From Elusimicrobiota bacterium (GTDB taxonomy: Bacteria > Elusimicrobiota > Elusimicrobia > UBA1565), in NCBI GenBank assembly GCA_041660925.1, contig JBAZVI010000005.1, forward strand, positions 265,054 through 329,053: a stretch of DNA of 64,000 nt, read 5' to 3'. Positions 9,143 to 17,079 of the stretch are shown here, one piece after another. A model generated the notes under the pieces. It was not told where the DNA came from and searched no databases. It saw nothing but the letters and a program-made list of their open reading frames with translations. Position numbers and translations under genes: made by a program. Within the stretch, counting starts at the first letter, position 1. Every line of letters begins with the position of its first letter.

Positions 9143-10204
9143 ATGGCCGCACGCTTCCCGTCGCCGTCCAGGCGCAGCTGGGTGCCCGTCGCCGTCGCGC
9201 TCGCGGCGGCCGTCGCGTGCGCCGTGCTGACGCGCACCGGGTTCCCGACGGCCGAAGGCCCCCGTTCCTCGCCGGCGCCCGCGGCGCCCGCCGCGGCCGA
9301 CGGAGCCCCGTCGCTCCCCTCCGAGTCTCGCATCGAGGTCCGGCAGGTCCAGACCTCCTCCGAGGACCCCTTCCGCCAGCGCTTCGACGAGATGGGCGCG
9401 CAGCTCGAGAAGGAGGCGCGCCGTTATCCGGGCCGGATGGCCATCTACGTCAAGGACCTCAAGCGCGGCTGGGAGTGGAGCACCCACGCCGACGACCTCT
9501 TCCCCTCGGCCAGCCTCATCAAGCTCCCCATCATGATCGGCGTCTTCGAGAAGATCAGCCGCGGAGAGCTCGCCCTCAGCCAGGAGCTGACGCTCAAGCG
9601 CCGGCTGCGGGTGGGGGGCTCCGGCTCGCTGAAGTGGTGGCGCGACGGCTCGAAGCTCACGGTGCGCCAGCTCATCGACCACCTCATCGTAGAGTCGGAC
9701 AACACCGCCATGCGGATCCTCATCGACGAGGTCGGCATGGGCTACCTCCAGCGCCAGTTCCAGCAGATGGGCCTCGTCTACACCGAGATCTACCCCGAGG
9801 GTCTGAGCCTCCAGAGCGGGAACGTGAAGTACGAGAACTTCACCACCGCCCGCGAGATGAGCATGCTCATGGAGAAGATCTACCGCAAGGAGATCGTGGA
9901 CCCGTTCTCCGACGAGCTCATGCTCGAGATCCTCAAGCACAAGCGGGCGCGCTCGCGCCTGGCCAAGTCCCTGCCCGTCGGCTGGGAGATCGCGCACAAG
10001 ACCGGCCTGCTGCGCCGCGCCTGCCACGACGTCTCCATCGTCTTCTCCCCCGACGGCGACTACGTCCTGACCGTGCTCACCGGCCAGAACGCGAGCTACC
10101 CGTACGCGAAGGAGTACATCGCGCGCATCGGGAAGATCACCTACACCCATTACAAGACCGCCCTCGACCTCTACGCGAAGGCGGGCCGGCGCGAGCGTGA
10201 GTAG
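9143..10204 (+). CDS. Exported serine hydrolase, class A beta-lactamase-like fold
   Basis: 353 aa, with an N-terminal membrane anchor or signal (about residues 12-32). The penicillin-recognition motifs are present: S-x-x-K as SLIK within SASLIKLP, SDN in VESDNTAM, and KTG in AHKTGLL. This supports a periplasmic serine acyl-transfer enzyme of the Beta-lactamase2 family. I do not see the omega-loop Glu of true class A beta-lactamases (E-x-x-L-N); the corresponding part reads YENFTTAREM. A role in peptidoglycan or another ester/amide hydrolysis is therefore as likely as antibiotic hydrolysis. A GGGAGG site precedes the ATG. It follows clpC by 29 bp and overlaps the next gene by 8 bp, so the three may be co-transcribed. 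Confidence 0.82.
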   Translation: MAARFPSPSRRSWVPVAVALAAAVACAVLTRTGFPTAEGPRSSPAPAAPAAADGAPSLPSESRIEVRQVQTSSEDPFRQRFDEMGAQLEKEARRYPGRMAIYVKDLKRGWEWSTHADDLFPSASLIKLPIMIGVFEKISRGELALSQELTLKRRLRVGGSGSLKWWRDGSKLTVRQLIDHLIVESDNTAMRILIDEVGMGYLQRQFQQMGLVYTEIYPEGLSLQSGNVKYENFTTAREMSMLMEKIYRKEIVDPFSDELMLEILKHKRARSRLAKSLPVGWEIAHKTGLLRRACHDVSIVFSPDGDYVLTVLTGQNASYPYAKEYIARIGKITYTHYKTALDLYAKAGRRERE

Positions 10205-10715
10205 GCGCGCTTTTCTCGCGGGCGTCCTGGCGCTCCTCGGCGCCGCCGTCGTCTGCGCCGAGACCGTGCGCATCCAGCGCTACCTCGCCAGCCTGCAGCT
10301 CGGCGACACCCTCGACGTCGTGCGCCGCATCTATCCGCCCGCGCGGGACTGGTCCTCGCATCTGGAGCCCGGCGGCGAGGTTCGCCGCTATGAGATCGGA
10401 CGCGCCTTCGCGAAGAGCTTCCCCGTCGGGGTCGAGACGCTCCGCCTCGGCCTGCGCCGCAACCGGCTCGTGCACGTCCAGCTGATCTACGACCTCGACA
10501 CCTCGCGCAAGAAGCCCGTCGACGAGCTCGTCGTCGACTACGCGCTCGCCTACGGCGAGCCGCGGCGCACCGGGCGCGCCTTCTGGTGGAGCGACGGGGA
10601 CACGATCCTGCGGGTCTCCGAAGTGGCGGTCCCGGTGCTCGACGCCGGGCGCGAAGCGGCCGAGCTGCGCACGAGCGCCGAGCTCATGAGCGCGGAAGTC
10701 TACGGACGGCGCTAG
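10197..10715 (+). CDS. Small exported protein, function unknown
   Basis: 172 aa from a GTG start that overlaps the end of the serine hydrolase gene by 8 bp, so translation is probably coupled. The N-terminus MSRRAFLAGVLALLGAAVVCAE is a convincing signal peptide with cleavage near VCA-E. The mature part (LQLGDTLDVVRRIYPP, YGEPRRTGRAFWWSDGDTILRV) resembles small periplasmic proteins that read a short calibrated repeat, but I cannot name a family. The end DAGREAAELRTSAELMSAEVYGRR is helical. A role with the upstream serine hydrolase is inferred from the overlap only. Confidence 0.7.
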   Translation: MSRRAFLAGVLALLGAAVVCAETVRIQRYLASLQLGDTLDVVRRIYPPARDWSSHLEPGGEVRRYEIGRAFAKSFPVGVETLRLGLRRNRLVHVQLIYDLDTSRKKPVDELVVDYALAYGEPRRTGRAFWWSDGDTILRVSEVAVPVLDAGREAAELRTSAELMSAEVYGRR

Positions 10716-10792
10716 ACGCGCGGTCCAAGGGAACTTTTCCGCGGTCCCGTTCGTAGTCCTTGCGGAGGCCGCCGGAGCAGGGCGGCCGCATG

Positions 10793-10801
10793 TGGTAGAA
10801 T
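10793..10801 (+). promoter_or_regulatory. Extended -10 promoter of recA
   Basis: TG-G-TAGAAT at 10793-10801, an extended -10 without a clear -35 at 16-19 bp. A GGAGGA ribosome-binding site lies shortly before the recA ATG, so this gene has a conventional leader of about 30 nt. Confidence 0.55.
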
Positions 10802-10840
10802 ACCCGTACGACGTCCAGAATCCCGACGGAGGATACGCCG

Positions 10841-11935
10841 ATGACGAGCACCCCTGACAGCGCGAAGAACAAGGCCCTTGAGCTGGCGATGACGCAGATC
10901 GAGAAGGCGTTCGGCAAAGAGGCCGTCATGCGCCTGGGCGAGCGCGGCTTCAAGACCCGCGTGGACGTCATCCCGACAGGGGCGCTCTCCCTCGACCTCG
11001 CGCTCGGCGTCGGCGGACTCCCGCGCGGCCGCGTCGTCGAGATCTACGGTCCGGAGTCCTCGGGAAAGACCACCCTCGCGCTGCAGGTCGTCGCGCAGGC
11101 GCAGAAGCTGGGCGGCACGGCCGCCTACATCGACGCCGAGCACGCCATGGACCCCGGCTACGCGAAAGCGCTCGGCGTGGACACCGACAACCTCATCATC
11201 TCCCAGCCCGACTCCGGCGAGCAGGCCCTCGAGATCACCGAGAAGCTCGTGCGCTCGGGCGCGCTCGACATCATCGTCGTGGACTCGGTCGCCGCGCTCG
11301 TGCCCCGCGCGGAGATCGAGGGCGAGATGGGCGACCAGCACATGGGCCTGCAGGCCCGGCTCATGAGCCAGGCGCTGCGCAAGCTCACCTCCTCGCTCGC
11401 GCGCTCGCGCACCTGCCTCGTCTTCATCAACCAGATCCGCCACAAGATCGGCGTCATGTTCGGCAACCCCGAGACGACGACCGGCGGCCTCGCGCTCAAG
11501 TTCTACGCCTCGGTGCGCCTCGACATCCGCCGCATCGAGAACCTCAAGCAGGGCGACGAGGTCTACGGCGCCCGCTGCCGCGTCAAAGTGGTCAAGAACA
11601 AAGTCGCCCCGCCCTACCGCCAGGCCCTCTTCGACATGATCCACGGCCACGGCATCTCGCACGAGGGCTGCCTGCTCGACCTGGGCGTCGAGAACGGCGT
11701 CATCGAGAAGTCCGGCTCGTGGCTCACCTACAAGGGCGAGCACATCGGCCAGGGGCGCGACGCCGCGAAGAACAACCTGCAGGCGAACACGGTCCTCGCC
11801 GCCGAGATCGAGAAGGCCCTGCGCGCGAAGTACGTCGTCGGCGCCGCCCAGGAGCCGGAGGCGGAGAAGGAGCCCGCGGCCGTCGCCGCCGCGGACCCCA
11901 AGCCCGCCAAGCCCGCCCGCAAGGCCGCTCACTGA
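10841..11935 (+). CDS. recA: Recombinase A
   Basis: 364 aa. RecA forms the ATP-dependent nucleoprotein filament for strand exchange and SOS co-protease activity. Seen in sequence: N-terminal helix ALELAMTQIEKAFGKEAVMRLGE, Walker A GPESSGKT at 70-77, the AEHAMDPGYAKALGV segment, Walker B LDIIVVDSVAAL, L1/L2 loops (GEMGDQHMGLQARLMSQALRK in pieces, FGNPETTTGGLALKFYAS) and the FINQIRHKIG motif. The acidic C-tail found in many RecA proteins is replaced by an Ala/Lys/Pro tail (KPAKPARKAAH). The ATG has a strong GGAGGA site. I could not find a clean LexA box in the upstream region. xer follows after fewer than 100 bp and may share the message. Confidence 0.97.
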   Translation: MTSTPDSAKNKALELAMTQIEKAFGKEAVMRLGERGFKTRVDVIPTGALSLDLALGVGGLPRGRVVEIYGPESSGKTTLALQVVAQAQKLGGTAAYIDAEHAMDPGYAKALGVDTDNLIISQPDSGEQALEITEKLVRSGALDIIVVDSVAALVPRAEIEGEMGDQHMGLQARLMSQALRKLTSSLARSRTCLVFINQIRHKIGVMFGNPETTTGGLALKFYASVRLDIRRIENLKQGDEVYGARCRVKVVKNKVAPPYRQALFDMIHGHGISHEGCLLDLGVENGVIEKSGSWLTYKGEHIGQGRDAAKNNLQANTVLAAEIEKALRAKYVVGAAQEPEAEKEPAAVAAADPKPAKPARKAAH

Positions 11936-12031
11936 GCGGCGGGCCCGCCGCGCGCGGGCCGGAGGCGCGTCATCGCCGTTAAAGGCGAAGGATCCGGAAA
12001 GCCGGCCGAGCCGCCGCTGCTGACGGAGTTC

Positions 12032-12886
12032 GTGCGCCACTGCGCGCTCGAGCGGGGGCTCTCGCCGAACACCTGCAAGGCCTACGCTTCCGACCTCGCC
12101 GAGTTCCTGGCGTGGCTCGGCGCGCGCGATCCGCTGAAGGCCGATCCCCGCGTCCTCGCGGACTATCTCTGGCACCTGCGCGAGAAGGACATCGCGCCCG
12201 TCTCGGTGTTCCGGAAGATGGAGGCCCTCAAAGCGTTCTACCGCTTCCAGTCCGCCGAGGAGCGCGTCCTCGAGGACCCCACGCGCAAGTTCAGGGCCCC
12301 CAAGCTCCCCAAGCGCCTGCCGGAGTTCCTCACGACGGCCGAGCTCGACGCCCTTCTGTCGCAGCCCGACGGGGGGGACTACCCGCTCGCCCGCGCACGG
12401 ACGATGCTGGAGCTGCTCTACGCGACCGGTCTGCGCGCCTCCGAGCTGCTCTCCCTGCGCCCCGAGTACGTCAATCTCGAGGAGGGCTGGCTGCGCGTGC
12501 TCGGCAAGGGCTCCAAGGAGCGCATGGTCCCCATGCATGAGCGCTCGCGGGCCGCGCTCCGGCGCTTCCTGCGCCTGCGGGAGGCGCGCTTCGCCGGAAA
12601 GACGACGGACCCCGAGATCTTCCTCGGGAGGGCGGGGAAGGCGCTCTCGCGGGTCCAGCTCTGGCGGGACCTGCGCGCGCTGGGGGTGCGCGCGCGCCTG
12701 ACCCGCGAGCTCCATCCTCACCTGCTGCGCCACACCTTCGCGACGCACCTCCTCAAGGGCGGAGCCGATCCCCGCTCGGTGCAGGAGATGCTCGGTCACG
12801 CGAGTCTCACGACGACGCAGATCTACACGCACCTCGACGCCTCCGGACTGAAGAGGGCCCATGAAAAATTCCATCCTCGCCCGTGA
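12032..12886 (+). CDS. Tyrosine recombinase, XerC/XerD type
   Basis: 284 aa from the GTG at 12032. Its likely role is resolution of chromosome dimers at dif sites. The N-terminal SAM-like core-binding domain (ALERGLSPNTCKAYASDLAEFL) and the catalytic domain are complete, with Arg in TGLRASEL, Lys in LGKGSKERMVP, H-x-x-R in HLLRHTFATHLL, and His plus nucleophile Tyr in GHASLTTTQIYTHL. The GTG start truncates the family's usual N-terminus by a few residues. The frame is open upstream, and an ATC at 11972 sits 6 nt after a GGAGG site (11961-11965), so the true start may be a rare ATC giving 20 more residues. XerC and XerD cannot be told apart here. The gene overlaps the next one by 26 bp. Confidence 0.9.
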   Translation: MRHCALERGLSPNTCKAYASDLAEFLAWLGARDPLKADPRVLADYLWHLREKDIAPVSVFRKMEALKAFYRFQSAEERVLEDPTRKFRAPKLPKRLPEFLTTAELDALLSQPDGGDYPLARARTMLELLYATGLRASELLSLRPEYVNLEEGWLRVLGKGSKERMVPMHERSRAALRRFLRLREARFAGKTTDPEIFLGRAGKALSRVQLWRDLRALGVRARLTRELHPHLLRHTFATHLLKGGADPRSVQEMLGHASLTTTQIYTHLDASGLKRAHEKFHPRP

Positions 12887-13550
12887 CCGGGAGAGCGGCC
12901 CCCGCCCTTCATCCCTCCCCCGCACGCGGAGGAGGGGCGTGGGGTGGGGGGGCGCAGTCGCTCTCTCGGTGGGACTGATGCTCCCGAGCTCCTCATGCCT
13001 GGCCGTCGAAAAGGCTTCCGCCGATACCGTGAAGATGGTCGAGTATTTTCTCAAGGCGCAGACCGCCGACCTTCCGGCCGAGAAGGTGCCGGACTTCCTC
13101 GCCGTGGACCCCGCGAGCCTGCCCGCGAAGCTTCAGCCGGGCTGGGCGGCGAAGCGCCAGGAGCTCCTCGCGCTCAAGAAGGTCGCGGAAGGAACCCGGA
13201 AGCCGCCCATCCGACGCATGAACGCCCCGCCCGCGCAGTGCGAGGCGATGAGGGGCGACCCGCGGATGCTGAAGGCGCTCAAGGAGGTCTCCGGCTTCGG
13301 AGAGATCACCGACGACGAGCTGGCCTTCGTCATGGAGAAGACGAAGTGCAGCGACTGCGAGCTCCAGGAGGAGTTCACGCTCATCGTCTTCCTCCTCGAC
13401 AAGGGGCCGAAGAAGAAGCCGGAGCGCATCCTCCTCATGCACCAGAACGACATCTGCATGGCGATCATCGCGCGCTACCGGGCAGGGAAGAAGGGGAACC
13501 TCCAGGGTTCGGAGTTCTTCAGCATCGGCATGGCGCCGGCCTGCCATTAG
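12861..13550 (+). CDS. Exported protein of unknown function with repeat inserted in its signal region
   Basis: 229 aa, overlapping the end of the Xer gene by 26 bp. The N-terminus reads MKNSILA, then about 24 Arg/Pro/Gly-rich residues encoded by a REP-like palindrome (12901-12952), then AVALSVGLMLPSSSCLA, which is the hydrophobic part of a signal peptide with a possible SSSC lipobox. An in-frame GTG at 12969 gives almost no n-region and has no ribosome-binding site. The mature part has five Cys, including CSDCELQEEF and NDICMAI, and ends in PACH; a redox or metal role is conceivable but not shown. I do not recognise the family. Confidence 0.65.
   Translation: MKNSILARDRESGPRPSSLPRTRRRGVGWGGAVALSVGLMLPSSSCLAVEKASADTVKMVEYFLKAQTADLPAEKVPDFLAVDPASLPAKLQPGWAAKRQELLALKKVAEGTRKPPIRRMNAPPAQCEAMRGDPRMLKALKEVSGFGEITDDELAFVMEKTKCSDCELQEEFTLIVFLLDKGPKKKPERILLMHQNDICMAIIARYRAGKKGNLQGSEFFSIGMAPACH
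12901..12952. repeat. REP-like palindrome copy B (in signal-peptide coding region)
   Basis: CCCTTCATCCCTCCCCCG followed by a G-rich arm, similar to the reverse complement of the element at 4047-4100. Here it is in the + orientation inside the first 31 codons of the exported protein gene at 12861. Confidence 0.6.
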
Positions 13551-13560
13551 GGGACGTTTT

Positions 13561-13605
13561 CCCTCACTGTCCTCCCCCGTCGGGGGAGGCAGTAAGGAAA
13601 CTGAA
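13561..13605. repeat. REP-like palindrome copy C (intergenic)
   Basis: An 8-bp perfect inverted repeat, 13571-13578 with 13582-13589, with a 3-nt loop GTC, then GCAGTAAGGAAACTGAAG. It lies between two convergent gene ends (13550 and 13610) and could act as a bidirectional terminator, although there is no T-run. It shares the AAGGAAACTGA tail with 47614-47624. Confidence 0.65.
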
Positions 13606-13609
13606 GACG

Positions 13610-14959
13610 CTACGCCAGCCGCTCGAACACTAGAGCGGCGCCCATACCTCCTCCAGCACACGATGCGGCCATCCCGAATCTCGCCTTGGGGTCCTCGGCG
13701 AAGGCTCCGAGCAGGTTGAGGACGAGACGCGCGCCGGTCGCTCCGAGCGGGTGCCCGAGGGCTATGGAGCCGCCATTGGGGTTGAGTGCTCCGCAACGGT
13801 GCTTGGACTCCCAGTCGTGTCCGGAGAGTTCGCGCCCCGCTTTGAAGACCGAGAGCACCGTCGCCGCGAAGGGCTCGTGCAGCTCGATGCGGTCGAGCTC
13901 CTCGAAGCGGACGCCGGCGTTCTTCAGCGCGAGCGGGGCGGCGAGGGCCGGCGCGACGCCCATGTGCGCGGGGTCGTTGCCGCGGAAGTCCCAGCCGCGC
14001 AGCTCGGCCAGCGGGCGCAGGCCCAGCGCCTTCGCGCGCTGCTCCTCCGCGACCACCAGCATCGCGGCGCCGTCGGAGCGTCCGCAGGAGTTGAAGAGCG
14101 TCACGGTCCCCTTCGAGACGCCTTCCTCGAAGGCGCGGCCTCGGACGTGCGCGCCGAAGTCGCGGTAGAACTCGCGCATGCCGTAGGAGCCGCCGTCGAA
14201 GAGCGCCGGCGCCTTGGCGAACTTCGCCGGGTTGGCGGCCAGGTCCTCGCGCAGGAACGGATACTCGTCGCGCTCGACGCGCGCGCCGCCGGCTTCCAGC
14301 GTCCCCACGTGCCCCGCGTAGAAGCCTCTGCCCCAGGCCGCGAGCGCCCGCCGGAAACTCTCGGCCGCGTAGGCGTCCTGCGCCTCGCGCGCGACCCCGT
14401 ACATCTGGGCGCAGACCTCCGCCGTCGCCGCCATGTTGAGGCCCCTCACCGGGTCGGTGAGCCCGCGCTCCATGGAGTCGACGATGGACACCGACGGGCT
14501 CGTGGGGAGCTCCGCCCACTTCGTCTTAACGGTCTCGAGGCTGCGAAGTTCCCGGGACGCGCGCGAACCGGCGATGGAGTAGGGCAGGCGCGACATGGAC
14601 TCGACGCCTCCGGCGAGGTAGGCCTCGCCTTCCCCGGCGAGGATGCGGCGCGCGGCCTCCGCGACGGCTTCGAGCGAGGAGACGCAGTTGTTCTGGACGG
14701 TGACCGCCTGCGCCGAGATCGGGAGGCCGGCGTCGAGGAGGGCGACGCGCGCGAGGTTGGGAGCCTCGAAGTCCTGTCCGACCCAGCCGACCACCAGGCC
14801 GTCGACTTCTTCTTTCGGGAGGAGGGTCCGCTCGAGCGTCGCCTCCAGCGACGCGCGCAGCAGCGTCCGCGGCGTGAGCGGGGCCAAGGTGCGGGCGATG
14901 TGTCCGATGGGCGTGCGCGCGCCGCCGCAGACGACGATCCTCCGGTCTTTCGAGTGCAT
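13610..14959 (-). CDS. Thiolase (acetyl-CoA C-acyltransferase family)
   Basis: 449 aa. It catalyses thiolytic cleavage of 3-oxoacyl-CoA or Claisen condensation of acyl-CoAs in the cytoplasm. Visible residues are nucleophile Cys92 in QNNCVSSLEA, the HEPFAATVL motif with its His, the GGSIALGHPLGATGARL signature with the catalytic His, and the C-terminal CAGGGMGAAL with the acid/base Cys. The full length is typical of fadA/atoB-like enzymes, somewhat long at about 450. The start is supported by GGAGGGAAC directly before the ATG on the minus strand. It stands alone, divergent from the glycosyltransferase, with no other beta-oxidation or butyrate gene nearby, so the degradative or biosynthetic direction cannot be told. 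Confidence 0.92.
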   Translation of the reverse strand: MHSKDRRIVVCGGARTPIGHIARTLAPLTPRTLLRASLEATLERTLLPKEEVDGLVVGWVGQDFEAPNLARVALLDAGLPISAQAVTVQNNCVSSLEAVAEAARRILAGEGEAYLAGGVESMSRLPYSIAGSRASRELRSLETVKTKWAELPTSPSVSIVDSMERGLTDPVRGLNMAATAEVCAQMYGVAREAQDAYAAESFRRALAAWGRGFYAGHVGTLEAGGARVERDEYPFLREDLAANPAKFAKAPALFDGGSYGMREFYRDFGAHVRGRAFEEGVSKGTVTLFNSCGRSDGAAMLVVAEEQRAKALGLRPLAELRGWDFRGNDPAHMGVAPALAAPLALKNAGVRFEELDRIELHEPFAATVLSVFKAGRELSGHDWESKHRCGALNPNGGSIALGHPLGATGARLVLNLLGAFAEDPKARFGMAASCAGGGMGAALVFERLA

Positions 14960-14996
14960 GTTCCCTCCGCTCGGGCACGCCGTTCTACCTTCCCGA

Positions 14997-16340
14997 ATGT
15001 TATCATGGAAAAGCTTGAAGAATCTGCTGTTCGTCGGCGCGCATCTGGGCTACCCGATGGATCGCACGCCGCTGGGCGGGGGCGCGATGGTCGGCCTCCA
15101 TCTGCTGCGCCGCTGGAGCGCGGCGTCCGGCGTGCGCGTCCTCGCCCTCGGGCCGGGCTCCGCCGTCCCCTGCGGGGGGGTCGAGTATCATCGGCTCGAG
15201 ACGGGGCTCGGACCGGATCCGGAGCTCGTGAAGCTCTCCGAGCTCGGCTACGCGCGCTTCAGCCGGTCCTTCGAGGCCGCCGCGACGCGGTTCATCCTCT
15301 CGCGCGAGCGCGAGCTCCCTCCGGGGGAGACCGTCGTGGTCGTCAACGACGTCACCGAGGCCCCCGACCTGCGGGCGCTCGCGCGCGGAGGCTGGCGGGC
15401 GATGTCGCTCTGGCACGTGGACGTCGTCGACTACTTCAACCGGATGTACCTCGGCGGCCTTCTGTCTCCCGAGAGGGCGACGGCCCTCTGGGACCGAGCG
15501 GCGCGCGCGGGCCTCGACGCGCTGCTCCCCGACGTCCTCCACCTCGTCTTCGCGAAGCAGAAGGCGGTCGTCGAGGAGTCCTGGCGCCTCGCGGTCCCCT
15601 CCCGCGCGATGGCGCGCACGCTCGCACGCTGCTATCCCGGCCGGCCGCGCGACGGCAAGCCGCCGGTCGCCGAGCGCACGCGCGTCGTCCCCTGGGGAGT
15701 CTGGGAGGAGCCCGCGGCGCTTTCCGAGACGGAGCTCGAGCGCGAGGCCGCGCGCCTGCGCGCGCACTTCCAGCTCGGCCCCCGCACGAGGGTCCTCATG
15801 ACGCTCAGCCGCATCTCCCCCGAGAAGGGTCTCGAGCGCCTGCTCGGGGCGCTGCGGAGCGTCGAGGGCGAGTTCCCGGACCTCGCGGTCTTCATCTGCG
15901 GCGAGCCCGCCTTCATGCGCGGAGTCTCCTACGCGCGCGCCGTGCGCCGCGCGGCGGCCCGGCTGTTCCGGGCCCGCGTCTTCTTCCCCGGCTATCTGGA
16001 CGCGGAGCGCAAGCGGGTCTTCTTCCGCGTCGCGGACCTCTTCGTCTCACCCTCGCGGCACGAGAGCTACGGGCTCACCATCGCCGAAGCCCTGCGCGAG
16101 GGGGTCCCGGTGCTCGCCTGCGGGCACTACGGGGTGGAGGAACTGCTGGAGGAGGGGTACGGGCGCCGCCTGCGCGAGGACGAGCCGGCCGAGGCGGGCC
16201 TCGCGCGTGGATTGCGAGAGCTTCTCGCCGACCCCGCGCGCCTGCGGGCGATGGGAGCGAAGGCGCGCGAGGCCTCGCGGCGCATGGGTTTCGAGCGTTC
16301 CGCGGACCGGCTGCTCGAGGAAGCGCTCTCGATACTCTGA
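14997..16340 (+). CDS. Glycosyltransferase, GT4-like (GT-B fold)
   Basis: 447 aa from the ATG at 14997; a TTG at 15015 (giving MKNLLFVGAHLG) is an alternative start and lies 8 nt after a TATCAT box. The N-terminal Rossmann half has FVGAHLGYP and GGGAMVGLHLL, with the acceptor site unknown. The C-terminal half has the nucleotide-sugar-binding signatures LMTLSRISPEKGLERLL and the E-x7-E motif in HESYGLTIAEALREGVPVLA, typical of family 4 glycosyltransferases. The probable role is transfer of a sugar to a lipid, polysaccharide or protein at the cytoplasmic face of the membrane. There are no other sugar genes beside it, so the product is unknown. It is transcribed away from the thiolase. Confidence 0.85.
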   Translation: MLSWKSLKNLLFVGAHLGYPMDRTPLGGGAMVGLHLLRRWSAASGVRVLALGPGSAVPCGGVEYHRLETGLGPDPELVKLSELGYARFSRSFEAAATRFILSRERELPPGETVVVVNDVTEAPDLRALARGGWRAMSLWHVDVVDYFNRMYLGGLLSPERATALWDRAARAGLDALLPDVLHLVFAKQKAVVEESWRLAVPSRAMARTLARCYPGRPRDGKPPVAERTRVVPWGVWEEPAALSETELEREAARLRAHFQLGPRTRVLMTLSRISPEKGLERLLGALRSVEGEFPDLAVFICGEPAFMRGVSYARAVRRAAARLFRARVFFPGYLDAERKRVFFRVADLFVSPSRHESYGLTIAEALREGVPVLACGHYGVEELLEEGYGRRLREDEPAEAGLARGLRELLADPARLRAMGAKAREASRRMGFERSADRLLEEALSIL

Positions 16341-16349
16341 GGGTTTTTG

Positions 16350-16428
16350 CGCCCGCCGCTCATCAACGGCGGTGCCAGACACGCCAGGGTTGCCGGGTGT
16401 CAGGCACCGAGCGGAGTGGCGGCGGGCG
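16350..16428. repeat. Nested inverted repeat (possible cruciform, terminator or mobile repeat)
   Basis: The outer arms CGCCCGCCGC (16350-16359) and GCGGCGGGCG (16419-16428) are perfect reverse complements. Inside, GGTGCCAGACAC (16371-16382) pairs with GTGTCAGGCACC (16397-16408) with one mismatch. The motif GGTGCC(T/A)GACAC resembles short dispersed repeats seen near REP-type transposases in other genomes (from memory). It is the only copy seen in the window, directly after the glycosyltransferase stop. Confidence 0.65.
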
Positions 16429-16465
16429 ACTTCATACGCCCGCGCGCGCCCGCGTACGGAGACTC

Positions 16466-16496
16466 TTGAAAAAAAGGGACGGAAAAATCGTAAAAT
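16466..16496 (+). promoter_or_regulatory. Promoter of the GNAT gene, leaderless start
   Basis: TTGAAA at 16466-16471, 19-bp spacer (rather long), TAAAAT at 16491-16496. The predicted start is at about 16503-16504, on the ATG. Confidence 0.55.
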
Positions 16497-16503
16497 CAAG
16501 ACA

Positions 16504-17079
16504 ATGTCCCCGGAGTCCGTCCAACCCTCCGACTCCCCGTCTCCCGCCGCGCTCAGCGGGCGCAAGGTCCTGCTGCGTCCTCTTCAGGAGACCGATGCCG
16601 AAGCCCTCCTCGAGGCGGCGGAGTCCTCCCGCGAGGCGCTGCGCCGCTGGGTCGACTGGGCTTCGACGCCGCTGAACCTCCAGGGGGAGCTCGATTTCGT
16701 CCGCCGCACGGGCTCGGTCCCCGACCATGTCTGGGGGCTCTTCGAGCTGCGCACCGGCCGCCTGGCGGGCGCCGCCGCCCTGCGGCGCCTCGAGCCGGAG
16801 GAGCGCGCTCAGGCGCGGCTCACGCTCTGGGTCCGCGCCGACCGGCAGGGGCGCGGCTACGCGACCGAGGCGGCCCGTCTCCTCGTCGAGCACGCTCTTC
16901 GCCGCATGGGCCTGCATCGCGTCGGCGCCCGCATCGACCCCGCGAACCGCTCCGCGCGCAAAGTCCTCAAGAAGGCGGGCTTCCGCTACGAGGGCTGCCT
17001 GCGCGACGACCGGCGCGCGCACGGGCGCTGGGTCGACCAGGAATGCTGGGGCTTCTTGAAGTCGGATTGGAAACGCTGA
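16504..17079 (+). CDS. GNAT-family N-acetyltransferase, RimJ/RimL-like
   Basis: 191 aa from the ATG at 16504; upstream in-frame sequence belongs to the preceding intergenic repeat. It transfers an acetyl group from acetyl-CoA to an amino group. RLxLRP-type beginning (GRKVLLRPLQETDAEAL), the acetyl-CoA loop RADRQGRGYATEAARLL, and the RimL-like C-terminus (RIDPANRSARKVLKKAGFRYEGCLRD) place it with ribosomal-protein or amino-acid acetyltransferases; the substrate is unknown. Its stop overlaps the start of the next response regulator (TGATG), so the two are probably translationally coupled. The promoter suggests a leaderless message. Confidence 0.88.
   Translation: MSPESVQPSDSPSPAALSGRKVLLRPLQETDAEALLEAAESSREALRRWVDWASTPLNLQGELDFVRRTGSVPDHVWGLFELRTGRLAGAAALRRLEPEERAQARLTLWVRADRQGRGYATEAARLLVEHALRRMGLHRVGARIDPANRSARKVLKKAGFRYEGCLRDDRRAHGRWVDQECWGFLKSDWKR

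Noticed and set aside
9143..10204. Antibiotic-resistance beta-lactamase
   Set aside because: The fold and three motifs are there, but the deacylation Glu is not seen and there is no mobile context.
10725..10840. LexA/SOS box upstream of recA
   Set aside because: A GGGAAC...GTTC arrangement is present at 10729-10753, but the spacing does not fit the known GAAC-N4-GTTC or CTGT-N8-ACAG forms, so it was not listed.
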